Positions 23,076 through 33,750 of a stretch of 64,000 nt of DNA are shown one piece after another (position 1 is the stretch's first letter; every line of letters starts with the position of its first letter). This stretch comes from Antedon mediterranea (lineage: Eukaryota > Echinodermata > Crinoidea > Comatulida > Antedonidae). The notes beneath the pieces are model-generated. The model ran no database searches, was not told the DNA's origin, and saw only the letters and a list, made by a program, of their open reading frames with translations. The DNA lies in contig NC_092674.1 of the NCBI RefSeq assembly GCF_964355755.1, forward strand, positions 13,833,001 through 13,897,000, in the 5' to 3' direction. The translations under genes and the position numbers were made by a program.

Positions 23076-24488
23076 TGTATTCAATTATCTCAACACAAAT
23101 ACCAATTGAAATGCCATGGTTTCTGTGATTAGTTCTTTAGTTCTTTAAAATATGTCTACTATAATCTTTCCATCTCTTCTGAAAACTGTTTTCAATACAA
23201 TCAATTGCATGTTGTAGATACAAACAAGGAAAACGCTTATTCATCATTACTAACAAGTAAGTTATCAATGCTAGTTATTTCTTCAGGTTGATGTACTTAC
23301 ATTTCCATCACATAACCCTTACCTTTTATCACGTAAAATATTAAGAGTACACGCCTGTTCATGTGCGCCATATTATTGCTCATATATTCTTTACTAAAAT
23401 AATTTTTCAAGCACGTTAATGTATTGATTCAACATTACTTAGTTTATCGATATTGGGGTTGTATTATTCATATGAAGTAATAATATTTACTAGGTCAACA
23501 CTCGGGAAACCAAATTTTCTGGAAAAAAGCAATGGATTTGATACTGCATGACATTTTTTTCTGTTATTAAACCATAATAGGAAGTAAAAATAAAATGTCA
23601 ACTATTGCTATATTCTGAGGTTAAAGGTCACCAAATACAGGCCAAAAATACAAAAAAAAATCATATTTTTTAAATAAAACCATTATAATAGTTTAGATTC
23701 ACGGTGATTCTAGAAACAGCAGCGAATTGTTTTTGCTCTTTTAAATTGAAATTTTCCAGTTTCCATTGTTACAAGACACTATTAAAATTTACCAAACATA
23801 ACATTATTAGTCGATTTATATTTAAGATGTCTTCTTCCTAAACAATATTAAAAAGTTTGGATTGCCAAATTTACCATTTTTGAACTTTTGGCACACTTTG
23901 AATTGATTCTGTCCCACTGTGCCATGGGCCAAGAGCTATTCCTTTATTATTTTATTTTTTTTTAATCGGTAATCGTGACCCTTTATAACTTTTTGTTGTA
24001 TATGATGTTCCAGCGTGCTACTTATTATTCTAGACATTGGAATAGTAAACAACTAAATAAAAGTGACATTGGGTAGACTTGTAAATGGTAGTTGCGAATG
24101 AATTGCCGTTTCTTACAAAGGGAGCATACCGCCTCTCGAAACTACGTATTTTGGTACCTGGATGTGTATAGCATGGCCCCCGGATGTCTACGCGTGAACT
24201 GGGCCAACTTCTAAATATATTTACTCTATAAATATTTCTTACAGAGGAACACCGCCAGATGAAGTGCATCCTATCACTAATAAGTAACTTGATTCAGATT
24301 TTGGTACTTCTAACTACAGGACAGATATTGACGCGTAAACCACAATGAAAATGAGTTTTACTGTAATATTAAATATATTTGTTACTAGAAATTAATTTGA
24401 TAAAACATATTCTACAAAATTAGTAGACCTAATCGTTTTCCTTTAATAAATTAAGGGGGTGGGGACACGTGTTTGTTTATGAGTGAGA
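23076..24488. other. AT-rich non-coding stretch
   Basis: No gene or recognisable element is seen. Open frames here are short with no family motif, including a minus-strand one at 24030-24269 with clusters of basic and aromatic residues. It is intron-like sequence within duplicated unit copy 3. Confidence 0.5.
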
Positions 24489-24716
24489 ATCAATAAGGCA
24501 TTTAGTTAAAATGCAGACCGTCTTAAATTACTTGACATGTTCCGATAAATATATTCTCATCATCAGAACTGTAATCAAAGCCTAGAGTACTTGTATACGT
24601 ACAAAGTTGCGTTTAAATGAGTCAATAATTAGCATGAGAATAGATGTATCGAAACATGTCACGTAATTTTAAGACGGTCCACATTTTCATTAAATGCATT
24701 ATGATATTATTGATTA
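24489..24716. mobile_element. MITE-like element with ~75-bp terminal inverted repeats
   Basis: The left arm (about 24489-24560: aatcaataa ... gcatttagtt ... gaccgtcttaaa ... ttgacatgttccgata ... attctcat) is mirrored by the right arm (about 24634-24716) with only small differences. About 70 bp separates the arms. No coding capacity is present. The arrangement is that of a short non-autonomous DNA transposon; the family and exact target duplication are not determined. Confidence 0.6.
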
Positions 24717-27700
24717 TCAATCGTAATCTGGTGGTATTATACATGATGTGCCTGTTTATGTACAGTGAAAGAGCTTATTTTAGGAGGCCTAATAGTAATT
24801 ATTAAAATATTTTCTATATAAGAGAATATGGTATTTCAAATCAGGTACAAAAGCCGACGATCCAAGCGAATTACATGTTTAAAAAAATCGGAAAACACCC
24901 ATTTGTTATTTTCAAAACACATTGCAAGTCCGATGACATGCGTGACTGGCGGAACAAAGCAACAAAAATGAAAAACGAAAATGGCATGTTGTGTTTTCTG
25001 TAGTGCTACAGTAATTAGTGTTTCAGATACCACCATTGACAGTAGCAGAATTGTGTGTTAATTTGAAGCTCACATATAAACGGTCAATGAAATCCTCGTG
25101 AAACATTATTTAAGCTTATTCACTATAGGCCTAGTATATTTAAATTATCTACTTATTAATTTATTTATATATTGTTTTCTCTTTTTACTTGGTTAGATGA
25201 AACTTGTTACCGAGAAACAACAAACATTCTAGTTGAAATTGTTTATGTATACCCACAGATTGCACTATTTTCTGTATACTTAATTAGGTACTCTTTTCGT
25301 ACATGTGTTGCTGTTGGAAATAGATAAATATTTCACTTCAATTATTTTCCAAAATAGTGGTACACAACAATGAAAGAAAATGTGAAAACAACATTTTTGT
25401 TACGTTTTTGTCATTAGAAATATTCTTGCGACTGAGGTGAACTTCGAAAATGCCGGTCAGATATAAAAAAAGTTACAAGGAATAAATTAGCAATTGTCAA
25501 CTGCATACTCATCCATCAAACTAGCCGCCATCGAGCAAATATTCAATTCCATGAATCTTATGAGGGTTAGTTTTATAGGACAATAGTACTTTTTTTATAT
25601 TTGTTTTGGCAATTAATGCAATTAAAGCGTACGTAATTCGTCATATTCCATTTGGAATACTACGTCCTGTAAAATGACTAGAATGTTCTGATTTGTTAAT
25701 TTTTAGATTATATTATATACAGAATTATATATTATTTAGAATGTTCGGGTGGCATTCCATGCATGCGGCTTTTGGCTTTAATGAAAGTCCTTTTGTATAT
25801 TTTTTGCTTTGTAATTTTTTTTATGGATCAAATAAACTGACTTGTGTGACTTGTATTTCGGCGCCTTTACACGTATCAATTTATCGCATCCCATCATATT
25901 ACTATTGAAACCAAATTTAAACATTTCAACAAGCTTTTTATGATCGTCACAAAATGCCAAGATACATTAAAAGAACGCTCATCGTCAGATCAAATAATCA
26001 AACAAAAAATGATGCTGTTGTGATGTCGGTGGTGGGTGTTAGGTTTGGCGGCGTTAATTCGAGGGAGGAATTTTTTTGTAACATTTTATAATAAAATAGA
26101 TTCCCCTAGATATGAACAAGTACAATACAGTGTTTGATATTATCAAGAAGTGATAACAGTTAACAGTTGTATGAAAATGCTTGGTAAATAAATATGATAT
26201 AGCAGTCAATGAATTATTCAACAAGTATAATTGTGTTTGCTTATAATACAATATTGTGCGTATAAATGTACGTGGCGGGGCGTTTATTAGAGGGCGGAGG
26301 CTGGATATTCCAAAGATGGTTTTTTTTGGGAGGGGCGTTTATTCAAATAAATGCGGTAGGCTTAATTGGTATAATCAATACATTATTTAGTTCTAATCAA
26401 ACACCAAATAATGACAATCATCAGTGGGCCGTTAATAAGAAACACGTTTTAAACGGATTGCAACATGGGCCAAAGCACCCGTGTCTCAATGGCGATGCAG
26501 TACATGCAGATAGCGCGCATTCTGTTCAAACCTAACAACAACTCAACAACTCGTGTAACATTCGGCCATATCGATTTCTGATATAATTTTATATACTAAT
26601 TTTACAATTTTCCCTGCAAAATACTTCGATGATTTTTTAATATAATGGATTTGTTTTTTCCTTTTTTTTTCTTTTTTTTTACAGTATAATTTTATTTTGT
26701 TTAAAATACAGGCGTTGGCCGTGAAAAAAAAAATCAAAATATATGTGTCACCCTTAACGGAAGAGAGCAAAAACTACATCAACCCGGAAATCACGAAATC
26801 ACTAATTTTATACCGCCGACGAATGAAAATCTGCCGATGAAATCAGAAAGGTTGTTTTAAAACCTTTATAATATCTGTCTAAGAGAGAAATTTTATTAAA
26901 TCTACGTTTCGCGGTACATCTGAGATAGACAATGTAGGTACGCCTGTGTAAGGCGGAAATATTTTTCCATTGTGCTCAGAAGTAACCATAAGTATAAATA
27001 CACTAACATCGTGGAGCACATTTAGCTCGTAGTATCATGTACGGTAAGTCACAAACATATTAGTGAAATGCACAACATTGCAGTAATAGTTATTAATTCA
27101 TATAGGTTATGAAATAATCAAATTAAACAAAGGTCTATCCTTACACGTACGAAAAAAAACACCAACAGTTATCTAACAACACGTATTCCTTACTTTCGCG
27201 CAAACACTGAAAGAACGAATGATTCTATATTATGCTTAATTCTGGAATAGGTATGCACAATGTAAAACGCATAACACCAACTCCGTGTCGGTTCTTACAC
27301 CAGCTGTTCCATGCGTCTAATGTCTTAGAAAAGATAGTATTAGTGTGTTTAATGTCTTATGTAATCGGTAGACTTTTAACAGTCAGCGGTAAAGTTACTT
27401 CCGAGTTCCTCTGTACAAAACGCTTGCAGCTGTCCCACATGTGAACGTGACATGTACATTTGATATACATTTGAGTCAAGATATTTCATGTTTCTCTCTA
27501 AAAACGTCAATATGAATTAATTTTTATTAAATATATTATAGAATACTGGTTTGGCTATTTAATATTATTGTGACTCAGACTGTTTAAAACTTAATGAAGA
27601 AATAGCTCATAATGTTTAATATGTTAAAAATTCTGTATACACTACGATAGGACGTGACGTTATTATTATATTACATTTGTAGACTATGCATAAATATTAT

Positions 27701-27960
27701 AATGTACCGCGATGGTAAGACTCGCATAAAAATTAATAATATTACAAGTAATAAATATTAATTTATAAAGATTAAACAAGTTATTACAAAGTGTGACATC
27801 AATTGTGACAAAACCTTGGTTAATCTGACTTTGCAATGTCAAGATTAACCATGACGAGGCAGTGGTGTTCCGAACCATGTGAGGGACACAACCGTGCATT
27901 TCTCGACAATTTAGTCATCCTCGCCACAAAAATGGTCTGTAATATGACCCGCGATGTGCT
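24717..27960. other. Non-coding part of duplicated unit copy 3
   Basis: 25080-25400 matches 10195-10490 of copy 1. 26030-26260 matches 17500-17990. G-rich 'ggggcgtttattaga' and 'ggggcgtttattcaa' direct repeats lie at 26275-26350. A TATA-like TATAAATA at 26993-27000 is followed 37 bp later by ATG-TAC-G and GTAAGT, but no second exon was found. 27780-27960 resembles 38560-38740 and 40180-40360. No gene can be supported. Confidence 0.45.
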
Positions 27961-28072
27961 TGCTTCATTTAGGTATGTTATTATTGGCACGCCGTTTAAA
28001 TTGTAAAATTAAACACTTTTTTAAATCACACTGAATTATATAGCACATATTATTTATGTGTTTAACACTTAC

Positions 28073-28128
28073 TTTGGCCTGAAGATCCAATTTAGCACCT
28101 TCCTTGAGCAAAAAGGTGACGCCCCATT
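28073..28128 (-). pseudogene. Truncated ankyrin-repeat exon
   Basis: This is the same exon as 10601-10699: it keeps an acceptor-type 'atcag' and the donor GTAAGTG, but about 43 nt have been lost from the middle. The codons for LHVAARNGHTDVCTI are gone. The 56 nt that remain are not a multiple of three, and the tail LLKEGAKLDLQAK is in a different frame from the acceptor-side codons. If spliced in, it would shift the frame, so it is probably dead. Confidence 0.75.
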
Positions 28129-28560
28129 CTGATATTATTACAAACATTATGTTATAGTATTTTTTCTGTCTAAACAAAGTATTATAATATTGTCCTGTAA
28201 TCAATACGATGTTATCAATTAAACGTTATAGATTTAAATAATGCTACATAGTTAAATGAAATAAAGAGTAATCTAACCCTTTTCTTTAAGATAATGTATT
28301 GTATACATATACATTTTTGTCTTTCTTGTAGGCCTATAACATTTTTTTACAGTGTTTTATAAATTTATAAAACAAATAAGTGTTTTTTTTTCTTTTTTGG
28401 CCTGAAAAGTAAACACTTCATCCGGTAGTGCTAACTAGTCTGAATGTAAACTGGCAGTTACAGCTAAACATATATCTAGGCTCCAAATTCTGTTCAGGTA
28501 ACACATTTTGACTGCAAAATTCTTACTATTGGTTTCATTTTACCTTTACTTGGATTAGAT

Positions 28561-29021
28561 TAGATTACGCAATCTATTACGAGAGTTGATGGACTTTTTC
28601 TTTGAACGTCAAAATAGTTCATTGGATAGGTTGGGTCTTGCAAAATGTAATGTGTTTCCTCAGTGAAGTCTCTTATAAAAATGAATCAAATTGAGATTTG
28701 CTTAATTATAACTACTGTAAGTGAAGCATAACTAAAAATACGTTCCAGCTAATTCTTACATAGTGAATAATGAGAATATTTTTAATGACAGATTTATAAA
28801 AAAAATACTTAGGCCTATGGGAGGGTTAACTACAAAATATTTGAGTATACGCAAAGGTAAAGTCTATTTGATACTCTCAGTAATGAGGTCGTGCCAATTA
28901 AGATTACTACGGTAGTGATTTATTTGCAATCTCAACTTCAGATTGGGTACCGTACCGTATTTAATGATTTAGGTGATTTTCCTTTTTTCGTGGGTTACTT
29001 TGGGTTGAATATACTGTATGG
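28561..29021. repeat. Duplicated unit, copy 4, first part
   Basis: The segment matches 11320-11530 and 42540-43010 ('attacgagagttgatgg', 'ggttgggtcttgcaaaa', 'gatttgcttaattata', 'ggtaccgtaccgtat'). It is interrupted at 29022 by a LINE and resumes at about 32364. Confidence 0.65.
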
Positions 29022-29269
29022 CAACACGGAGCCGAAAGTGCGGCTGACATACCCTCGAATTTGAGTTTCCTTTATTTTGTAACATAGGACGATTTATTTT
29101 AACCTGTTATGTTTTCATGTAGGAGTATTGCTTAGTTTTTTTTCTCGTTGCTGTCCGTGAACCTGTATTGTGAAATTTGTGAGTTTTCCTTCCGTAAAAA
29201 CAACCTAATTTCTAGGCCGCATTTTCGCTTGACTGAGCAGGAAAATGTTGACACCAAACGATCATACAC

Positions 29270-30298
29270 GTGACGAACTACAACAAACTGCCTCAGTTGA
29301 TCGCTATGAGAGGCCTAGAATTAGACCACGTAAAAGAGGCCATAGAGCTGGAAAGAATAAGTATAGACCCACTCTTAGCTAATGGCAAAGTGAATATCGG
29401 TACTATACCAACGATTATTAACTATAACCGTACGGAATGTCGTAGACCAGCGAAGTCAGCCATTTTGGATAATTTAGTTGTTTTGAGTTCAGGAAGATGG
29501 AATTTCCCGTCACTTTTCATGACTAATGCTCTGTCCATCTGTAACAAAATGGAAGAGCTAAGATGTCGAATTAAAGACTGCCATCCGGAATTGATCGCTA
29601 TTACTGAAACGAAGGTTCGTGACGGTATTGTACTTGACAACATTGTGTCAATCGATAATTTTAATATTGTTAGACGCGACCAAATAGATAGATTAGGTGG
29701 AGGAGTAATGCTGTACATTAACCAGTCGCTGCCTTTCAAATATCATTGTGACCTTAATGATGCCAATTTTGAGACGGTATGGGTCACGTTATTTCCTAAA
29801 AGATTGCCTAGATCGATTGCTAATATCACCGTAGAGGTGGTGTACCACCCACCTGGCTCCAATGATAGAGCGATGTCTTCTCATATCATTCATTGCATGT
29901 ATACCATCAGACTAAAGCACCCAGGCACAGGTTTTATTGTCACTGGAGACTTTAACCGTCTAAAAGACTGTGAGCTTAAACGATACCCTCTACAGCAAAT
30001 TGTATCGAAACCAACACGAGGCAATGCTAAACTCGATTTGATTTACACGAATATGGCAGAATTTTTTAGTGAACCATTTATTCAGCCGGGCATGGGTCTA
30101 TCGGATCATCAAGTTGTAATTTGTAGACCAAAGGCTACTATAATTGTAAAAGACCCTACCACCATAACGTTTAAGAAGAGAGTTGTTACTCAGAACGCGA
30201 AAGATATTTTTTACGCGAACTCAATGATGTTAATTGGCATGACTTATATCGCCTCCCTTCATGTGAATATCAATTCAATGTTTACAGCTCAGTGTTGA
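29270..30298 (+). pseudogene. LINE ORF2 endonuclease-domain fragment
   Basis: An open stretch of 342 codons encodes an APE-type endonuclease. It has LANGKVNIGTIPTII, then SLFMTNALSICNKMEELR (the conserved 'NARSI.NK.DEL' start of the domain), ELIAITETKV, GGGVMLYINQSL, VVYHPP, FIVTGDFN, VSKPTRGNAKLDLIYTNM and LSDHQVV. The frame differs from the likely true start at ATG 29245, so there is a frameshift near 29380. The frame ends before the RT domain. Confidence 0.75.
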
Positions 30299-30626
30299 AT
30301 CAACTTATTGATAAACACTTTCCAGAGAAAATTTGTACGAAGACCACCCAGGACAAACCATGGGTTATCCATAAGTTCAAGTCGCTTATTCGCAAACGGT
30401 AAAATGCCTTAAACAATAACCAGCAATGTCTTTACAAATACTTGCGTAACCGAGTGAATCGGATGTCAAAGTCGCTACGGAAGAAATTTTATGAAAAGAA
30501 AGTGTGTTCTCTTAACTCGGCTAATACAAAAAGCTGGTGGCGACAAACAAAACAGTTCCTCGGACTTGAGTCGACCGGAGACAACCTCTCGGGTCTAGCA
30601 AATGAACTATACGATGGCAATATGAC

Positions 30627-31418
30627 TTGGCTGAAGAGATCAATTTGTTTCTCCAATCCATAACGTCGGCTTTTGAACCCATTGCACATCCACATCCAGC
30701 AGGAGTTGTACCTGACCATCTGTATATCCCTGTCGAGGCAATGGAATGTAAGCTGAGATCAGTCCAAGTTAACAAGGCAATAGGCCCCGACAATATTCCA
30801 ACATGGATTCTTCGAGATGGAGCACACAGTCCCGACGGTCCCCTTTGCGCTATTGTCAACTCAAGTCTAAGAGAGTCGTATATCCCGGATGACTGGAAAA
30901 TGGCTAATATTGTGCCAATACCGAAAATAAATCCCCCTCGCTGTGTCCAAACCGATCTCCGACCCATTTCGTTAATATCTGTAGCTGCAAAAATTGTAGA
31001 GAGCTTAATTGGTAGTTTTGTATGGGACCAGCTGAAAGACAAACTATTAAACAACCAATTTGGTAGCTCAAAGGGGGTCTCAACAACTGACGCCCTCATC
31101 TCATTATTGCTTCACTGGTACCAAGTCACTGATGCTGGCGAGGAAGTACGTGCTCTCCTATTGAATTTTAGCAAAGCGTATGATATGATCGACCACCACA
31201 TTTTAATTAGAAAGTTAAAGAACATAGGTATCGACGGAGTTATTGTAGCATGGATTCAAGCTTTTCTTGCAGATAGAAAACACAGAGTGAAATTGAAGAA
31301 TGTCTTCTCACCCTGGCTAATACCAAACGGAGGAATCCCACAAGGATCATGGCTTGGTCCAATCCTGTGTGTTGCCTTCATTGATGACCGCCAGGTCGAT
31401 CTGCCGCTTATGAAATAA
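30627..31418 (+). pseudogene. LINE ORF2 reverse-transcriptase fragment
   Basis: The frame shows RT signatures: NKAIGPDNIPTWILRDGA (motif 0), PDDWKMANIVPIPK, LRPISLISVAAKIVESLI, NNQFGSSKGVSTTDALI, then LLLNFSKAYDMIDHHIL (motif A, first Asp replaced by Asn) and GGIPQGSWLGPILCVAF (motif B). The catalytic YADD block is lost in a shifted stretch after 31400. It belongs to the same dead LINE as 29270-30298. Confidence 0.75.
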
Positions 31419-32363
31419 TGGACGATACAACATTTTACCAAAGATATAATAAGAACTCCGAGTGCAAAATTCAAGATAGTATGAATAGTATATTTAAATG
31501 GTGCGAAGAAAATGATATGAAACTGAATGGGAAAAAAATCGGTTGAACTGCGCATTACATGCAAGAAAACACCAACTGAGTTTGACCCAGTCACTGTGAA
31601 TGGATCTGAAGTCAAGTGTGTTGAGTATGCAAAGTTACTAGGTGTCAATCTTGACCGTAAATTGTCGTGACCGGAACTGCTCCGATACTATCAAGCAGTG
31701 ATACGACCAGTTCTCAAATATGCCTGTGTTGTTTGGTCCCCGAGTTTATCCAAAGCACAATCTGACCAAATCGAACATGTCCAAAGAAGAGCGTGTAACA
31801 TAATATGCCCTGATGGTACTAGTCTAGTAGGAAGGAGGGGTTACCGTGCACCCCCATGATGTATCCTTCCTACCCTACTATACCTCGTATGCTGATACCC
31901 GCAGATACCTTAATATCATCACTCTATCTGAACACTGCGAGAAGTTGTCAATAAATTTCTTTGATAAAATGAAAAAAGAAGATCATAGATTACACTCTCT
32001 CTTACCTAAATCTCCCACACACAACCAACAGCTCCGACGCGTTTGATCGTTCACCCTCCTCAAAGTCAGGACACAACGCACAAAAAACTTCATTACTTTC
32101 CACGGAGTTTTCAATGATTGGTGAATGATCAGAAACTGAGTTATGATAAGAAAATTGTGAACCCATTTTGGTTTATGTTCCTGGATGTACTATGATGGCC
32201 ATTGAAAGACTGATCTGTGGACTATGATATATTTTAGTAACTTGTTTGATTTGTGTTATACTATGGTTTGATTTTTTTGTTTGATAAAGTTTTTTTAAAT
32301 ATTTATGTCAATTTCATCACTGTTTACTTGATGCAATAAAAAGAATTGAATATGAATATATGG

Positions 32364-32882
32364 TACTGCAAATAAGTCAATCTATAATAATAACCCACTA
32401 CTCTAATATTAACCCATGGGGGTTACTATTAGAGTCACAAAAACTTATGATGCAGCTGTATTTTGAAAATAAGGAGATAATGCATGTTGATTTCGGGAGT
32501 GGAGGAGGATTGAGTGTTTTTTAATTCAACCAAATTTGTTTATTCGTACTGTTTTATTATTTTTCTATGAGTTGCTGACCAGAAAAGTTGGGATGGGTTA
32601 CTATTTGCAAGTGCCTAATTTAAGATTAGTAATAGTAACCCATTAATCTAATAGTAATCCCCCTTCCAATAGTTAACCCACCCTAAAAAACAATCAAAGA
32701 ATAATAACCCAGGGTTACAATTAGAAGATTTACGGTATATAGAGTACTGCTAACCATAATAGTAGGTAACATTTGTTTTATTTGACACGACAAAACATGT
32801 GAACTCCCCAAAAATGTACCGTATTATAGTGTAGTATATTTTAAATGTTGACATGACATAATAAACATTGAAAGTTCTTTCT
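32364..32882. repeat. Duplicated unit, copy 4, second part with palindromic TAATAGTAACCC cluster
   Basis: The segment matches 43055-43585 and 47165-47682. At about 32395-32435 a 36-bp near-perfect palindrome centres on CCATGG (actctaatattaaccc / ggggttactattagagt). The motif taatagtaaccca is repeated several more times in both orientations up to about 32720. No open frame is present. The insert of the 32888 LINE starts at its right end. Confidence 0.6.
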
Positions 32883-32887
32883 AACAG

Positions 32888-33399
32888 TCGAAGAAAACGA
32901 TATTATCAAGGCTAACAAGATTGGTCAACTCGAACAAACGGTTGATAAACTATCATCTACGGTTGCGAAGCTCGAACTAGAGGCCAACAAATCCGAACGC
33001 TTCAGCCGACGTAACAACGTTCGAATTGTGGGACTTAAAGAAGAATCAGGTGAGGATTGTGTTGTCTTGGCCAGGAACATTCTAATAGATAACTTTGAAT
33101 TTAGTGAAATACCAACGATAGAGCGTGCACATCGAGTCGGTCCTGTACTGCCGGTGAGGCCCCGACACATCATAATTAAACTACTTAGTTATAACTCTAA
33201 AGTTCAAGTCATGAAACAGAAGAATATTGCCTTACAATATAAACAGTTTTACGTGATAGATGATCTGACCTTAGTGGATTATTAAGAAAAGAAGAAATGG
33301 AAATTTCAAGTTAAAGCTTTATATGACAATGGAACTAAACTTAAATTCTCTGCTGGTAAATGGCGAACTTCTACGGGGACTCCCTATATATTCAAGTAA
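32888..33399 (+). pseudogene. LINE ORF1 C-terminal part (RRM/nucleic-acid-binding)
   Basis: The frame opens inside a heptad-like coiled coil (KIGQLEQTVDKLSSTVAKLE). It runs into SERFSRRNNVRIVGL, ERAHRVG and RPRHIIIKLLSYNSKVQVM, the signature of L1-type ORF1 RNA-binding domains that chaperone LINE RNA. A TAA at 33283-33285 interrupts it after LTLVDY. The same frame continues with EKKKWKFQVKALYDNGTKL to a natural-looking end at 33397-33399. The N-terminus is missing because of the 5' truncation. Confidence 0.8.
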
Positions 33400-33750
33400 C
33401 TTTTACGGTGTTTTGAGGAACTGGGATATGAATGGTTTCTTTTTCTCTGCCTTCTTTCATTTTGTAATGTCAGTATATTTAACCTGGCTTTGCTTGTTTA
33501 AATTCCAAGCATGTCCGCTACGTACCATTATGCAAATTATACCTTTGCATACCCGGTTGCATACCTAATGAATTATTCTCCGTTTTATACACGCGGGGAG
33601 TGCAACGCTTACGCTACCTATGTATTAGTAATACGGCAGCACTAAACAGAATTGTTTTATGTTTAATTATTGTTATATTTAGTTTTTTATTTTATTATAT
33701 TATTGTTAACTTTTACCTAATGTTTAAATTATCTATGATACCTATAATTA

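Larger units (their letters stand above)
20380..28560. repeat. Duplicated intronic unit, copy 3 (diverged)
   Basis: Landmarks of the unit recur in the same order but more diverged: 'acgtgaagcataa' (20410), 'gaataaccaataa' (22103), the 'aagcttattca' stretch (25115) and a 'ggtacacaacaatga' stretch (25363). The truncated ankyrin exon is at 28073-28128 and 'cttcatccggtagtgctaactag' at 28417. Extra material is inserted between these points, described separately. It belongs to the same intron/exon expansion as copies 1 and 2. Confidence 0.6.
29022..32358 (+). mobile_element. Degenerate CR1/L2-group LINE (endonuclease + RT)
   Basis: Unit copies 5 and 6 lack this insert. TATGG flanks it at 29017-29021 and 32359-32363, a likely 5-bp target duplication. 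Pieces of one ORF2 can be followed across frameshifts. The start from ATG 29245 has a basic RPRIRPRKRGHRAGKNK stretch. The endonuclease frame (29270-30298) has ITETKV, GGGVMLY, TGDFNRL and GLSDHQVV. The RT frame (30627-31418) has NYxP-like LRPISLISVAAKI, NFSKAYDMIDHHIL and IPQGSWLGPI. A decayed C-terminal end follows near 31660-32100. Key residues are altered (DFSKAFD has become NFSKAYD) and the catalytic YADD is not readable. It is a dead copy. Confidence 0.8.

Noticed and set aside
24030-24269. Minus-strand open frame of 79 codons
   Set aside because: No motif, no splice signals, and length is within chance expectation.
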